From the NCBI RefSeq assembly GCF_000166195.2, contig NZ_CM001403.1, positions 7,738,877-7,802,876 of the forward strand: DNA of 64,000 bases, written 5' to 3'. Below are positions 43,249-52,488 of this stretch, piece by piece. Every line of letters begins with the position of its first letter. The stretch's first letter is position 1. The translations under genes were made by a program, and so were the position numbers. Origin of the DNA: Mucilaginibacter paludis DSM 18603. GTDB taxonomy: Bacteria > Bacteroidota > Bacteroidia > Sphingobacteriales > Sphingobacteriaceae. The notes under the pieces were generated by a model, which worked only from the letters and a program-made list of their open reading frames with translations, had not been told where the DNA came from and searched no databases.

Positions 43249-43956
43249 ATGGATTGGGAAAGTAGTTTAATTAAAAACCTCCAATGGTCTGCCGATATTA
43301 TCAACATCAGCGGAAAGCAAAAGGTAGCCGCGCAAATTGCCGAAAAAGTGACGGATGGTGATACCCTCGGGATAGGATCCGGATCTACCGTGTATCTCGC
43401 CCTGATTGCTATAGCCGAACGTATCAAAACCGAAAAGCTTAATGTAAAAGGTATCCCTACCTCGATAGAGATCAGTATGTTTTGCGCTAAACTCGGCATC
43501 CCTTTAACCACCCTATTTGAAAACAAACCTGATTGGTTGTTTGATGGAGCCGATGAGGTTGATACCAATAAAAGTTTAATTAAAGGCAGGGGCGGGGCAG
43601 CATTTAAAGAAAAACTACTCATCAGCTCGTGCCCTAAAAATTACATCATTGTTGATGAGTCCAAATTGGTAACCAGGCTGGGCACCAATTTTCCAATACC
43701 TATTGAGGTGTTCCCGCAAGCGCTATTATATGTAGAGCAACAACTTAAAAAGCTGGGAGCCAATAGCATTGTGGTAAGGCCGGCAAAAGGGAAGGACGGG
43801 CCGATAATTTCTGAAAACGATAATTTAATATTGGATTGCCGGTTTGATGAGGTTGGCAGCAGCCTTGAGAAAGATATTAAGGCAATTACCGGTGTTATTG
43901 AAAGCGGCTTGTTTATAGGCTACCCTTTAGAAATTTTGGTTGCCGGTAATAATTAA
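43249..43956 (+). CDS. rpiA: Ribose 5-phosphate isomerase A
   Basis: A 235-residue enzyme that interconverts ribose 5-phosphate and ribulose 5-phosphate. GDTLGIGSGSTVYLALI is the phosphate-binding loop, WLFDGADEVDTNKSLIKGRG carries the catalytic Asp and Lys region and is a family hallmark, and IIVDESKLVTRLG and PIPIEVFPQALLYV are later conserved blocks. The length is normal. It is part of the pentose phosphate cluster. Confidence 0.95.
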   Translation: MDWESSLIKNLQWSADIINISGKQKVAAQIAEKVTDGDTLGIGSGSTVYLALIAIAERIKTEKLNVKGIPTSIEISMFCAKLGIPLTTLFENKPDWLFDGADEVDTNKSLIKGRGGAAFKEKLLISSCPKNYIIVDESKLVTRLGTNFPIPIEVFPQALLYVEQQLKKLGANSIVVRPAKGKDGPIISENDNLILDCRFDEVGSSLEKDIKAITGVIESGLFIGYPLEILVAGNN

Positions 43957-44093
43957 CAATTTTACCTTGTACTTGCATTACAATGAAACAATGATTACCA
44001 TTATTGAAAAAATAATGAGCACTTTAGCTAATGCCTGCGTAATCAATAAACTTTAACCTATTTTTAAATCAATAAATTAAAATTAATCTTAAA

Positions 44094-45191
44094 ATGTCAG
44101 AAAATAAAGTAAAACAGATCCATAGTTTCGGCCAGAGCATTTGGTTGGATTTTATTGACCGTGAGATCATCTCTTCAGGTAAATTAAAAAAACTGATTGA
44201 CGAGGATGGTGTTAGAGGTGTAACATCAAACCCTGCCATTTTTGAAAAAGCCATTACCAGCAGCTCAGATTACGACGCTGATATTAAAGCCTTAGCGGCA
44301 GATAGTAAAACTAACGAGGAGTTATTTTTTGGTTTGGCTGTGGCCGATATCAAAAAAGCCTGCGATATATTCAGCGATGTTTACAACGAAGAAGTTAAAG
44401 GTGCCGATGGCTACGTAAGCCTTGAAGTATCTCCGTTTTTGGCTTTAAAAACAGACGAAACCATTGCCCAGGCTTTAGAGCTTTGGAAAGCCGTTGATCG
44501 CGAAAACGTAATGATCAAAATTCCGGGTACACAACCTGGACTGGCTGCTATCCGTAAAGCCATCAGCGAAGGATTAAACATCAATGTTACCTTATTATTC
44601 GGCTTACAGCGTTACGAAGATGTAACCGAAGCTTACATATCAGGATTAGAAGACCGGTTAGCCGCTGGCAAACCAATTGATAGCATAGCATCTGTAGCGA
44701 GCTTCTTTTTAAGCCGCATTGATGTGATAGTTGATCCCTTGTTGGATGAAAAAGGTCTGCCCGAATTGAAAGGCGAAGTTGCCATAGCCTCGGCAAAAAA
44801 GGCTTACGAAATTTACAAAAGGGTATTCAATACCGAAAGATGGAAAAAATTAGAAGCCGCAGGTGCTAAACCACAACGTTTGTTATGGGCAAGTACAAGC
44901 AGTAAAAACCCTGCTTTTAAAGATACCAAATATGTTGAAGCCTTAATTGGCAAGGATACTGTTGATACTGTTCCGTTAGAAACCATCGAAGCTTTCCGCG
45001 ATCATGGCGTAGCAGGCGATACTTTGGAGCTTGGCCTGGATAACGCCACCGAAATATTAGAAAAACTAAAATCGGCAGGCATTGATATCGATGCTATCAC
45101 CCAGCAATTGGAGGACGAAGGCATCGAAAAATTCAACAAGCCTTTTGAGAAATTACTGCAAGCTATTGAGGATCAAAAAAATAAAGTATAA
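44094..45191 (+). CDS. tal: Transaldolase (long, family 2 type)
   Basis: A 365-residue transaldolase that moves a dihydroxyacetone unit between sugar phosphates through a Schiff base. WLDFIDREIISSGKL and GVRGVTSNPAIFEKAI form the N-terminal block; the Schiff-base lysine is K142 in VMIKIPGT. The length of about 365 and the SNPAIFEKAI signature mark the Tal-type group found as Tal or Tal-Pgi in actinobacteria and Bacteroidota. Here no Pgi domain is fused. The HAD gene starts 5 bp after its stop, suggesting co-translation. Confidence 0.94.
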   Translation: MSENKVKQIHSFGQSIWLDFIDREIISSGKLKKLIDEDGVRGVTSNPAIFEKAITSSSDYDADIKALAADSKTNEELFFGLAVADIKKACDIFSDVYNEEVKGADGYVSLEVSPFLALKTDETIAQALELWKAVDRENVMIKIPGTQPGLAAIRKAISEGLNINVTLLFGLQRYEDVTEAYISGLEDRLAAGKPIDSIASVASFFLSRIDVIVDPLLDEKGLPELKGEVAIASAKKAYEIYKRVFNTERWKKLEAAGAKPQRLLWASTSSKNPAFKDTKYVEALIGKDTVDTVPLETIEAFRDHGVAGDTLELGLDNATEILEKLKSAGIDIDAITQQLEDEGIEKFNKPFEKLLQAIEDQKNKV

Positions 45192-45196
45192 TTCCC

Positions 45197-45820
45197 TTGG
45201 AAAAATCGGAAGTAAAAGTTCTGTTCTTTGACGTTGGTGGCATTTTGCTCAGCAACGGCTGGGGCCACGAGTCGCGTAAGGTAGCCGCCGAAAAATTCGG
45301 CCTGGATTACGAAGAAGTTAATACGCTGCACAATTTTATATTCAACGTTTACGAAATTGGCAGTATCACCCTGGATGATTACCTGGATACGGTGATATTT
45401 ACCCAACCCAGGGATTTTACAAGGGTAGACTTTAAAAAGTTTATTTATGAGCAGTCGGTAGAGTTACCGGATATGCTTGCCTGGCTAAAAAGCTGGAAGA
45501 AGGATTGCGGCTTCCGTATCATCTCTATCAATAACGAGGGTAAGGAATTGAACGATTACCGTGTTGAGAAATTTAAGCTGCACGAATGTTTTGACGCTTT
45601 TATATCATCATGTGAAGTGAAGATGCGTAAGCCTGATCCTGGCATTTTTAAGTTAGCTATGGGTATTGCGCAGGTATCAGAGAAGCAATGCGTGTATTTT
45701 GACGACCGGATCATGTTCGTTACCACGGCTCAAAAATTAGGCATTCAAGCTTATCAGCACACCAGTTTTGAAAAAACTAAAGAGATACTTGAAGGTTTAA
45801 AGGCGAAGAGCCAGCTGTAA
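45197..45820 (+). CDS. HAD-superfamily sugar phosphatase-like hydrolase
   Basis: A 207-residue HAD hydrolase with a TTG start. Motif I is LFFDVGGILLSNGW (first Asp conserved; the second is Gly-Gly, DVGG, instead of DxD, as in many HAD-IA/YihX-type proteins), motif II SINNE, motif III K in KMRKPDPG, and motif IV FDDR. It lies 5 bp after tal within the pentose phosphate cluster, so a phosphosugar substrate or a repair role against side products is plausible. No ATG exists between the tal stop and motif I, which is why the TTG is accepted. Confidence 0.8.
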   Translation: MEKSEVKVLFFDVGGILLSNGWGHESRKVAAEKFGLDYEEVNTLHNFIFNVYEIGSITLDDYLDTVIFTQPRDFTRVDFKKFIYEQSVELPDMLAWLKSWKKDCGFRIISINNEGKELNDYRVEKFKLHECFDAFISSCEVKMRKPDPGIFKLAMGIAQVSEKQCVYFDDRIMFVTTAQKLGIQAYQHTSFEKTKEILEGLKAKSQL

Positions 45821-45830
45821 GTTTATACAG

Positions 45831-46002
45831 GTTATTGAGTGAGTTATTTGTTATTGAGTTATTGGTTACTGAGGCTATAACTACCTGATTTGATGATCAC
45901 ACTGGTTCACTGCTTTTTAAGCCAATAACTTAATAATAAATAACAAAATAAACAGTAACCCGTTAACAAATAACTCAACAACAAAATAACACAATAACCA
46001 TT
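45831..46002. repeat. Intergenic inverted repeat, second TTATTGAGTTATTGG locus
   Basis: GTTATTGAGTTATTGGTTAC (45850-45869) and nearby copies on the left face CCAATAACTTAATAA (45922-45936), CAGTAACC (45953-45960) and AAATAACTCAA (45968-45978) on the right in inverted form. The words are the same as at 15990-16130, so this is a dispersed family. Confidence 0.7.
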
Positions 46003-46007
46003 AACAA

Positions 46008-47423
46008 ATGAGCACAGAAGATAAGTACGATTTTGGGATGATCGGCCTGGGTACCATGGGCCGCAACCTATTATTAAATATGGCCGATCATGGTGTTGCC
46101 GGAGCCGGTTTTGATAAGGACGCCTCAAAAGGCGTTCAACTTGAAAAAGAGGGAGCGCCACATAAGGTAAAGGGATTCAGCGATGTAAAGCAATTTACCG
46201 AAAGTTTGAAAAGCCCCAAGGCCATTATGATGTTAGTACCAGCCGGTAAAATTGTGGACGAGGTTATTGAAGAACTTTTGCCCTTGTTAGATAAGGGAGA
46301 CATACTGATAGATGGCGGTAATTCGCACTTTACAGATACAAACCGCCGGGTTGATTACCTGGAAAGCAAAGGCCTGCACTTTTTTGGTATGGGCGTTTCC
46401 GGCGGAGAAGAAGGCGCACGTAAAGGCCCAAGTATGATGCCTGGTGGTGATAAAGACGCTTATAATGTAATGAAGCCTATTTTAGAGGCTATAGCGGCTA
46501 AAGTTGATGGCGCACCTTGCGTTACTTATATTGGCCCGGGTGCATCAGGCCATTTTGTTAAAATGGTTCATAATGGCATCGAGTATGGCTTGATGCAATT
46601 AATAGCCGAAACTTATGAGCTGCTACGCAACGGCTTAAAGTTAAACAATGATGAGATACATGGCGTATTTGAAAAATGGAACAACGGGCGGTTACAATCC
46701 TTCCTGATCGAGATTACCCGTGATATCTTTACCTATAAAGCCGAAGGCAGCGATCATTTGCTGGTTGACGATATTAAAGATGAAGCCCGCGCCAAAGGCA
46801 CCGGGAAATGGACATCACAAGGTGCTATGGATCTGGAAACTCCTATCCCGGTGATTGATTCCGCTGTATCCATGCGCGATCTGTCGAAATATAAATCGCT
46901 TCGTACCAAAGCATCCGAGATATACAGTTCAAGTGAACCGCTTGTTGCGGATAAAGAGGCCTTTTTAACCGTATTGGAAGATGCTTTCTTTTTTAGCATG
47001 ATCATCACCTACGCACAGGGCATGCACATGTTATCCAAAGCATCCGACGAATATCAATACGATCTTCATTTAGATGAAATTGCCAAGATCTGGAGAGGAG
47101 GCTGTATTATCCGTTCAACTTTCCTCGAGAATATTTACAATGCCTACGGCAAAGATAAAACACTGGAACATTTGCTTTTAGACGGCGATGTGAAAGATTT
47201 GGTTGTAGCTGCCTTGCCAGGTATGCGCAACGTGGTTTCGGCAGCCGTTACCGCGGGTATAGCTATACCGGCTTATGCGGCGGCGTTAAGTTATTTTGAC
47301 AACTTCCGTACCAAAAATATGCCATCTAACTTAACCCAGGCGCAGCGCGATTATTTTGGCGCCCATACTTATGCGCTAATTGGTAAAGAAGGCGTATTTC
47401 ATACCCAATGGATGCCTAAATAA
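46008..47423 (+). CDS. gnd: 6-phosphogluconate dehydrogenase, decarboxylating
   Basis: A 471-residue enzyme that oxidises 6-phosphogluconate to ribulose 5-phosphate and CO2 with NAD(P)H. The Rossmann start is GMIGLGTMGRNLLLNMADHG, DGGNSHFTDTNRR follows, GMGVSGGEEGARKGPSMMPG is the substrate-binding signature, and KMVHNGIEYGLMQLI contains the catalytic lysine. The C-terminal WRGGCIIRSTFLENI block and overall length are typical. It precedes zwf and pgl, so the full oxidative branch is encoded together. Confidence 0.96.
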   Translation: MSTEDKYDFGMIGLGTMGRNLLLNMADHGVAGAGFDKDASKGVQLEKEGAPHKVKGFSDVKQFTESLKSPKAIMMLVPAGKIVDEVIEELLPLLDKGDILIDGGNSHFTDTNRRVDYLESKGLHFFGMGVSGGEEGARKGPSMMPGGDKDAYNVMKPILEAIAAKVDGAPCVTYIGPGASGHFVKMVHNGIEYGLMQLIAETYELLRNGLKLNNDEIHGVFEKWNNGRLQSFLIEITRDIFTYKAEGSDHLLVDDIKDEARAKGTGKWTSQGAMDLETPIPVIDSAVSMRDLSKYKSLRTKASEIYSSSEPLVADKEAFLTVLEDAFFFSMIITYAQGMHMLSKASDEYQYDLHLDEIAKIWRGGCIIRSTFLENIYNAYGKDKTLEHLLLDGDVKDLVVAALPGMRNVVSAAVTAGIAIPAYAAALSYFDNFRTKNMPSNLTQAQRDYFGAHTYALIGKEGVFHTQWMPK

Positions 47424-47470
47424 GGTTTAATTGGAGGCTTTAAATAATTGATAGCAAGAATTTTATCAAA

Positions 47471-48985
47471 ATGAAAACAATCAAATCACAACCCACCATA
47501 TTTTTCATCTTCGGTGCAACCGGCGATCTGAGTTCACGTAAGTTGGGTCCGGCATTATATAATCTTTTTTTAGATGGTTTTATGCCCGAGCAGTTTAGCA
47601 TTGTTGGCACAGGCCGTACCAAACTGAGCGACGAGGATTTCCAAACCAAGATGCACGAAGGTATCAACCAGTTTTCACGGACCGGAAAAACCAAGGATGA
47701 CAAGTGGGCAGAGTTTGCAAAAAATGTATCTTACCAGGTATCCGATGCTAATGATGCTGAAACTTATAAAGAGTTTGGTACCAAGATCAACGAAAAACAA
47801 GCGGAGTGGGGCCAGGAACCTTACGTAATTTACTACCTGGCGGTATCTCCTAATTTCTTTCCTATCATCTCCTGCAACATCGCGAAAGCTAAACTTGCTC
47901 AAAATGCCGAAAAGGTACGTGTGGTGATAGAAAAGCCGTTTGGACACGACCTGGAAACCGCCCGCGAATTAAACAAATTGCTGGCCGGGCTTTATGATGA
48001 AAAGCAAATTTACCGCATAGATCATTATTTGGGTAAAGAAACCGTTCAAAACATTATGGCTTTCCGGTTTGCCAATGCCATTTTGGAACCGTTATGGAAC
48101 CGTAATTACATTGAGCACGTACAAATATCAGTAACCGAGCAATTAGGCATGGGCGAGCGTGGCGATTATTATGACGGCGCCGGAGCTTTGCGCGATATGG
48201 TGCAAAACCATATTTTGCAGTTGTTATGCCTTGTGGCAATGGAGGTGCCGATTAATTTCAGTTCAGACGAATTGCGCAACCGTAAGGTAGAGGTATTGCG
48301 CGCCATGCGTAAATTCACATCCGAGGATATCCGCCACTCGGCAGTGCGTGGGCAATACAGCAGTGGTTGGATTGAGGGTAAGCAGGTACCCGGCTATCGC
48401 GAAGAAGCCAAGGTAGCGCCAGAATCTAATACCGAAACATTTGCTGCGGTTAAATTTTTCATCGATAACTGGCGCTGGCAAGGCGTACCGTTTTACGTGC
48501 GTACCGGCAAAAGGTTGCATCAATCGTCATCCGTAATTACTATACAGTTTAAAGATGTTCCACATTTTGTTTTCTCACCAGAGTCTACAGAAAGCTGGCA
48601 ACAAAACAGGCTGATCATCAGTATACAGCCCGAAATGAGTATCCGTTTGCAGGTACAAGCCAAAAGGCCCGGCTTAGATATGATACTGAACGCAGTAGAT
48701 ATGGTATTTGATTACAGTGGTACTTATGATGGGCAAGCTCCCGAAGCTTACGAAACTTTATTGTTGGATACCATGCTTGGCGATCAAACCCTGTTTATGC
48801 GTGGCGACCAGGTAGAAGCTGCCTGGGAATTGATTATGCCGATATTAAATGCTTGGCAAACTAAAAAGAGCCTGAGCTTCCCTAACTATGCAGCTGATTC
48901 ATGGGGCCCGGAAATTGCAGAGGCTTTAATTGCCCGCGATGGTTTCCACTGGTTTACCTTACCGCTTGCCAACAAAAAGAAATAA
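47471..48985 (+). CDS. zwf: Glucose 6-phosphate 1-dehydrogenase
   Basis: A 504-residue enzyme that oxidises glucose 6-phosphate to 6-phosphogluconolactone with NADP. The coenzyme motif is FFIFGATGDLSSRKLGPAL; the active-site signature is IYRIDHYLGKETVQN; VIEKPFGHDLETA and DYYDGAGALRDMVQNHILQL are further blocks. The length is standard. It is followed one base later by the lactonase gene, so the two are translationally coupled. Confidence 0.96.
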   Translation: MKTIKSQPTIFFIFGATGDLSSRKLGPALYNLFLDGFMPEQFSIVGTGRTKLSDEDFQTKMHEGINQFSRTGKTKDDKWAEFAKNVSYQVSDANDAETYKEFGTKINEKQAEWGQEPYVIYYLAVSPNFFPIISCNIAKAKLAQNAEKVRVVIEKPFGHDLETARELNKLLAGLYDEKQIYRIDHYLGKETVQNIMAFRFANAILEPLWNRNYIEHVQISVTEQLGMGERGDYYDGAGALRDMVQNHILQLLCLVAMEVPINFSSDELRNRKVEVLRAMRKFTSEDIRHSAVRGQYSSGWIEGKQVPGYREEAKVAPESNTETFAAVKFFIDNWRWQGVPFYVRTGKRLHQSSSVITIQFKDVPHFVFSPESTESWQQNRLIISIQPEMSIRLQVQAKRPGLDMILNAVDMVFDYSGTYDGQAPEAYETLLLDTMLGDQTLFMRGDQVEAAWELIMPILNAWQTKKSLSFPNYAADSWGPEIAEALIARDGFHWFTLPLANKKK

Positions 48986-48986
48986 T

Positions 48987-49712
48987 ATGGCTACACTGAA
49001 GATATTTGAGACTACGGATGAAGTATTAACGGGCTTGGCTGATTTTTTTGTAAAATCGGCATCCGAAGCAATTGCCGTTCAGGAGCGTTTTACAGTTGCA
49101 TTGTCGGGCGGCAGTTCTCCAAAAAAATTGTACGAGTTATTGGCATCTGACGCTTACAGCAACCAGGTTGAGTGGGAGAAAGTATATTTCTTTTTTGGCG
49201 ATGAGCGCAACGTGCCCGATAATCATCCGGACAGTAATGCCTTGATGGTAAAAAAAGCTTTATTTGACCCATTAAACATACCTTATTCTCAGGTATTTAA
49301 GGTGAATACACTACACAGTCCGGAAGAAGCAGCTAAGGATTATACCGACGATATCTACAACTTTTTTAAAACTGAAAAAGTGGTGTTCGATCTAATCTTA
49401 CTTGGTTTGGGTGATAACTCGCACACGGCGTCACTGTTTCCGCATACGCTTGTTCTGCACGATCCGACAGCTTCTGTTGAAGAAGTCTTTTTGGAAGATC
49501 AGCAAGTTTACCGCATCACATTTACCGCGGCTTTAATAAACCAGGCCCGGCACATTGCCTTTTTAGTATACGGCCAGGGAAAAGCCGAAGCTGTGCACCA
49601 CGTACTGGAAGATGCCGAAAATATTGATGAATACCCTGCACAACTGATCCGCAAGGATGAAAATGTGCTTTGGTTTTTAGATCAGTCAGCAGCGTCATTA
49701 ATAAAAAAGTAA
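48987..49712 (+). CDS. pgl: 6-phosphogluconolactonase (DevB type)
   Basis: A 241-residue lactonase of the NagB-like fold that hydrolyses 6-phosphogluconolactone. FTVALSGGSSPKKLYELL is the phosphate-binding loop, VYFFFGDERNVPDNHPDSN the catalytic region and LILLGLGDNSHTASLFPHT the third block. ATG 48987, one base after the zwf stop, is preferred over an in-frame start 19 codons earlier inside zwf. It ends the cluster and is followed by a strong terminator. Confidence 0.94.
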   Translation: MATLKIFETTDEVLTGLADFFVKSASEAIAVQERFTVALSGGSSPKKLYELLASDAYSNQVEWEKVYFFFGDERNVPDNHPDSNALMVKKALFDPLNIPYSQVFKVNTLHSPEEAAKDYTDDIYNFFKTEKVVFDLILLGLGDNSHTASLFPHTLVLHDPTASVEEVFLEDQQVYRITFTAALINQARHIAFLVYGQGKAEAVHHVLEDAENIDEYPAQLIRKDENVLWFLDQSAASLIKK

Positions 49713-49730
49713 AAAGTATACTAAATTTAA

Positions 49731-49769
49731 AACGCCAATTGCGGGTAAACCTGTAATTGGCGTTTTTTT
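49731..49769 (+). terminator. Terminator of the pentose phosphate cluster
   Basis: AACGCCAATTGCGGG and CCTGTAATTGGCGTT form a long stem (AACGCCAATT with AATTGGCGTT perfect, plus GGG/CCT) around TAAA, followed by TTTTTTT. Confidence 0.88.
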
Positions 49770-49869
49770 ATGCCATAGCCTTTCGGTTAAATTTGATTAA
49801 TATTTGATATAACACACCTCATTAGTAATAATTTTCTTTAATTAGAGGTGTAAACCAAATAGACTTTTC

Positions 49870-51402
49870 ATGAGAAATATTGTTAGCAAACTAAGCTGCT
49901 GCTTTACCTTATTGCTGGTTGCCTATTCAACAATTAAAGCCCAGCCTAATGGTTTTTACAATGTTAAAGCCTATGGGGCCAAAGGCGATGGTGAAAATTT
50001 AGATACTAAAGCGATTGACAAAGCTATCGAGACGGCAGCGGCGGCCGGAGGTGGTACGGTGTACTTTCCGGCAGGTAATTATTTATCGGTTACCATTCAT
50101 TTAAAAAGTAACGTTGGTTTATTCCTGGATCAGGGATCAACGCTTATTGCCTCCGAAAAGGGGTATGATTTACCCGAGAAAAATGCCAATGAAATATATC
50201 AGGATTATGGGCACAGCCATTTCCACAACAGCCTGATCGTCGGCGAGAACCTGGAAAATATAACCATCGCCGGCCCAGGTAAAATATGGGGAAAGGGTTT
50301 GTTACGCACTTCTAAAAAAAATACTGTAAACGAAGGTTTTGGCAATAAAACCATCAGCCTGAAATTATGCCGGAACGTTATATTACGCGATTTTACAGTG
50401 CAACATGGGGGCTGGTTTGTATTTTTGCTCACCGGAGTTGATAACCTCACCATCGATAATATAAAAATGGATACCAATCGCGATGGGATGGATATCATAT
50501 CCTGCAAAAACGTTAGGGTATCTAATTGTTTTGTGAACTCGCCTGAAGATGATGGCATTTGCCTTAAAAGCGATTATGCGCTAAACTATGCCCGTGCTAC
50601 CGAAAACGTTACTATTACCAATTGCCAGGTATCTGGATATGACGAAGGTTCGTTTTTAGAAGGCACCTATAAACGCGATTCAAACGCGGTAATGAAAGGT
50701 AAGCCCATTGGCCGTATTAAATTAGGAACCGAATCAAACGGTGGGTTTAAAAATATCACCATATCCAACTGCGTGTTCGATTATTGCCGTGGCCTGGCGC
50801 TCGAAACCGTAGATGGCGCCTTGCTTGAGGATGTAACGATAAGCAATATCACCATGCGCGACATTGTTAATTCGCCCATATTTGTGCGCTTAGGTGCGCG
50901 GATGCGTGGCCCTGAAGGTACGCCCGTTGGCAGTATTAAACGCGTAATCATCAGTAATATCATTGCCTATAATGTTGATGCCAGGCAGGCGGCATTCATT
51001 AGTGGCGTACCCGGCCATCAAATTGAAGATCTCACTTTCAATAACATCAGGGTTTATTTTAAAGGGGAAGGAACAAAAGAACAGGCGGCAACCCAGGTGC
51101 CCGAATTGGAAAAAGGTTATCCGGAACCTGATACCTTTGGTAGTACACCATCATACAGCTTTTTTATCCGCCATGTAAAGGATTTGAAAATGAGCGATGT
51201 TGAGGTAAGCTTTATCAAACCTGATTTACGGCCAGCCTATTTTTTAGAAGATATAGATGGTGCTGATTTTCAGCACATCAGGGCCTCGAAAATTGAAGGG
51301 GCTGCAACGTTTATGCTGAAACATGTTAAGGATTTTAATATTTACAATAGTAAGTTAATACCTGATACAGTACTAAATGATGTAGCGGCAAAGGAATTAT
51401 AA
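49870..51402 (+). CDS. GH28 family polygalacturonase-like glycosidase
   Basis: A 510-residue exported enzyme with signal peptide (about 1-24) and a right-handed beta-helix. FYNVKAYGAKGDGENLDTKA is the GH28 N-terminus. Catalytic aspartates are likely D205/D208 in TNRDGMDI and D227-D228 in PEDDGICLKS; RIKLGTESNGG corresponds to the RIK substrate-binding motif. It probably hydrolyses galacturonan or rhamnogalacturonan linkages in the periplasm. The usual GHG motif is not obvious (GYDEGSFLEG stands in that area), so specificity could differ from classic polygalacturonase. It stands alone and is not part of a SusCD locus here. Confidence 0.85.
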   Translation: MRNIVSKLSCCFTLLLVAYSTIKAQPNGFYNVKAYGAKGDGENLDTKAIDKAIETAAAAGGGTVYFPAGNYLSVTIHLKSNVGLFLDQGSTLIASEKGYDLPEKNANEIYQDYGHSHFHNSLIVGENLENITIAGPGKIWGKGLLRTSKKNTVNEGFGNKTISLKLCRNVILRDFTVQHGGWFVFLLTGVDNLTIDNIKMDTNRDGMDIISCKNVRVSNCFVNSPEDDGICLKSDYALNYARATENVTITNCQVSGYDEGSFLEGTYKRDSNAVMKGKPIGRIKLGTESNGGFKNITISNCVFDYCRGLALETVDGALLEDVTISNITMRDIVNSPIFVRLGARMRGPEGTPVGSIKRVIISNIIAYNVDARQAAFISGVPGHQIEDLTFNNIRVYFKGEGTKEQAATQVPELEKGYPEPDTFGSTPSYSFFIRHVKDLKMSDVEVSFIKPDLRPAYFLEDIDGADFQHIRASKIEGAATFMLKHVKDFNIYNSKLIPDTVLNDVAAKEL

Positions 51403-51537
51403 GCTGGCTTAATGATAACATATTTTGCTCCGGCTTTTTGTATTTTAGGCAAACTGCATTTTAAAAATTGTAGCAAATGTTTCTTTATTCGAGCAATTCA
51501 CTTTACTTTAAAGCCTGCAAATTGAACCTGCAAACTA

Positions 51538-52461
51538 ATGAAGAAACTATTATTTATTCTGTTTACGCTGGCCTGTAATACTGCCTGGGCGCAAATACCC
51601 ACGCGCCAAAACAACACTTATGTTAATGATTTTGCGCATGTATTAAACCAGGCGGAAATTGATAACCTGAGCAGCAAAATGCATGAAATTGAAAGGATAG
51701 AGGGTATGCAAATGGCCATTGTGCTGGTAGAGAAAATTCCTGCTCAATATAATATCCAAAGTTTTGCAGCTTCAATAGGCCGGGAATGGCAGGTAGGAGG
51801 GAACCTCAGTGGTTTAGTATTTGTTGCTGCCACCAAACAGGGGCAACAGTATATTGAAGTAGTACGCGACTTAGATTCTGTTTTCACCGCCGAGAAGCGT
51901 GCGGCTATTTTACAGGCTATGAAGCCCTGGTTCTCAAACCGAAATTATGCCGGAGGGCTCCAATTATTGGTAGGGCAAATAGCAGATGGATATAATCCCC
52001 GCTCGGCAGCCCTAAAAGCAGATACAAAGTCGGTCGAAATTTCACAGAAAACTGTGGCGGCCTCTGGGCAGCCGGATAGCTGGTTGGTTACCTTCCTTGC
52101 GGTAGCGGGAGCATTGCTGCTTATAGCGATTGCGATAGGCATAATTTGGTTATTCATTACGGTGATTAAAAACCAATATGGCAATAATACAGGCTACAGG
52201 ACATCAATATCCACTACAAATAGTAACATTGGGCACTCTAATCATCAAAGTTCTAATCAGCATGGTTCACGTGCCGGAGCTTTTGTTGGCGGAGCCGCAA
52301 TTGGAGCCGCAACGGCTTATGCAGCCAATCAATTTGCTGATGATTCCGATAGTTCATCGACGTACCCGGACAGTAGTTCTGATGATTCAGGAGATTCATC
52401 GCCCGATAGTGGTTTTTCTGATAGCGACACATCCAATAGCGGCGCTACTTCGGATTGGTAG
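51538..52461 (+). CDS. TPM-domain (YgcG-like) membrane protein
   Basis: A 307-residue protein with a signal peptide (ending TAWAQ), a TPM domain (about 28-165; YVNDFAHVLNQAEIDNLSSK, GMQMAIVLVEKIP, and NYAGGLQLLVGQIADGYN), a membrane helix (about 181-209) and a cytoplasmic or extracellular low-complexity tail rich in Ser, Asp and Gly. TPM proteins have been linked to acid phosphatase-like activity and photosystem repair in plants; the bacterial role is unclear. The Ser/Asp-rich end is typical for the YgcG subgroup. Confidence 0.85.
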   Translation: MKKLLFILFTLACNTAWAQIPTRQNNTYVNDFAHVLNQAEIDNLSSKMHEIERIEGMQMAIVLVEKIPAQYNIQSFAASIGREWQVGGNLSGLVFVAATKQGQQYIEVVRDLDSVFTAEKRAAILQAMKPWFSNRNYAGGLQLLVGQIADGYNPRSAALKADTKSVEISQKTVAASGQPDSWLVTFLAVAGALLLIAIAIGIIWLFITVIKNQYGNNTGYRTSISTTNSNIGHSNHQSSNQHGSRAGAFVGGAAIGAATAYAANQFADDSDSSSTYPDSSSDDSGDSSPDSGFSDSDTSNSGATSDW

Positions 52462-52488
52462 CTTATACTTTAGCGATACGCGGTAAAT

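Noticed and set aside
43991..44056. Possible 21-codon leader peptide before tal
   Set aside because: Starts MITIIEKIMSTL but has no hairpins or repeated regulatory codons; chance is likely.
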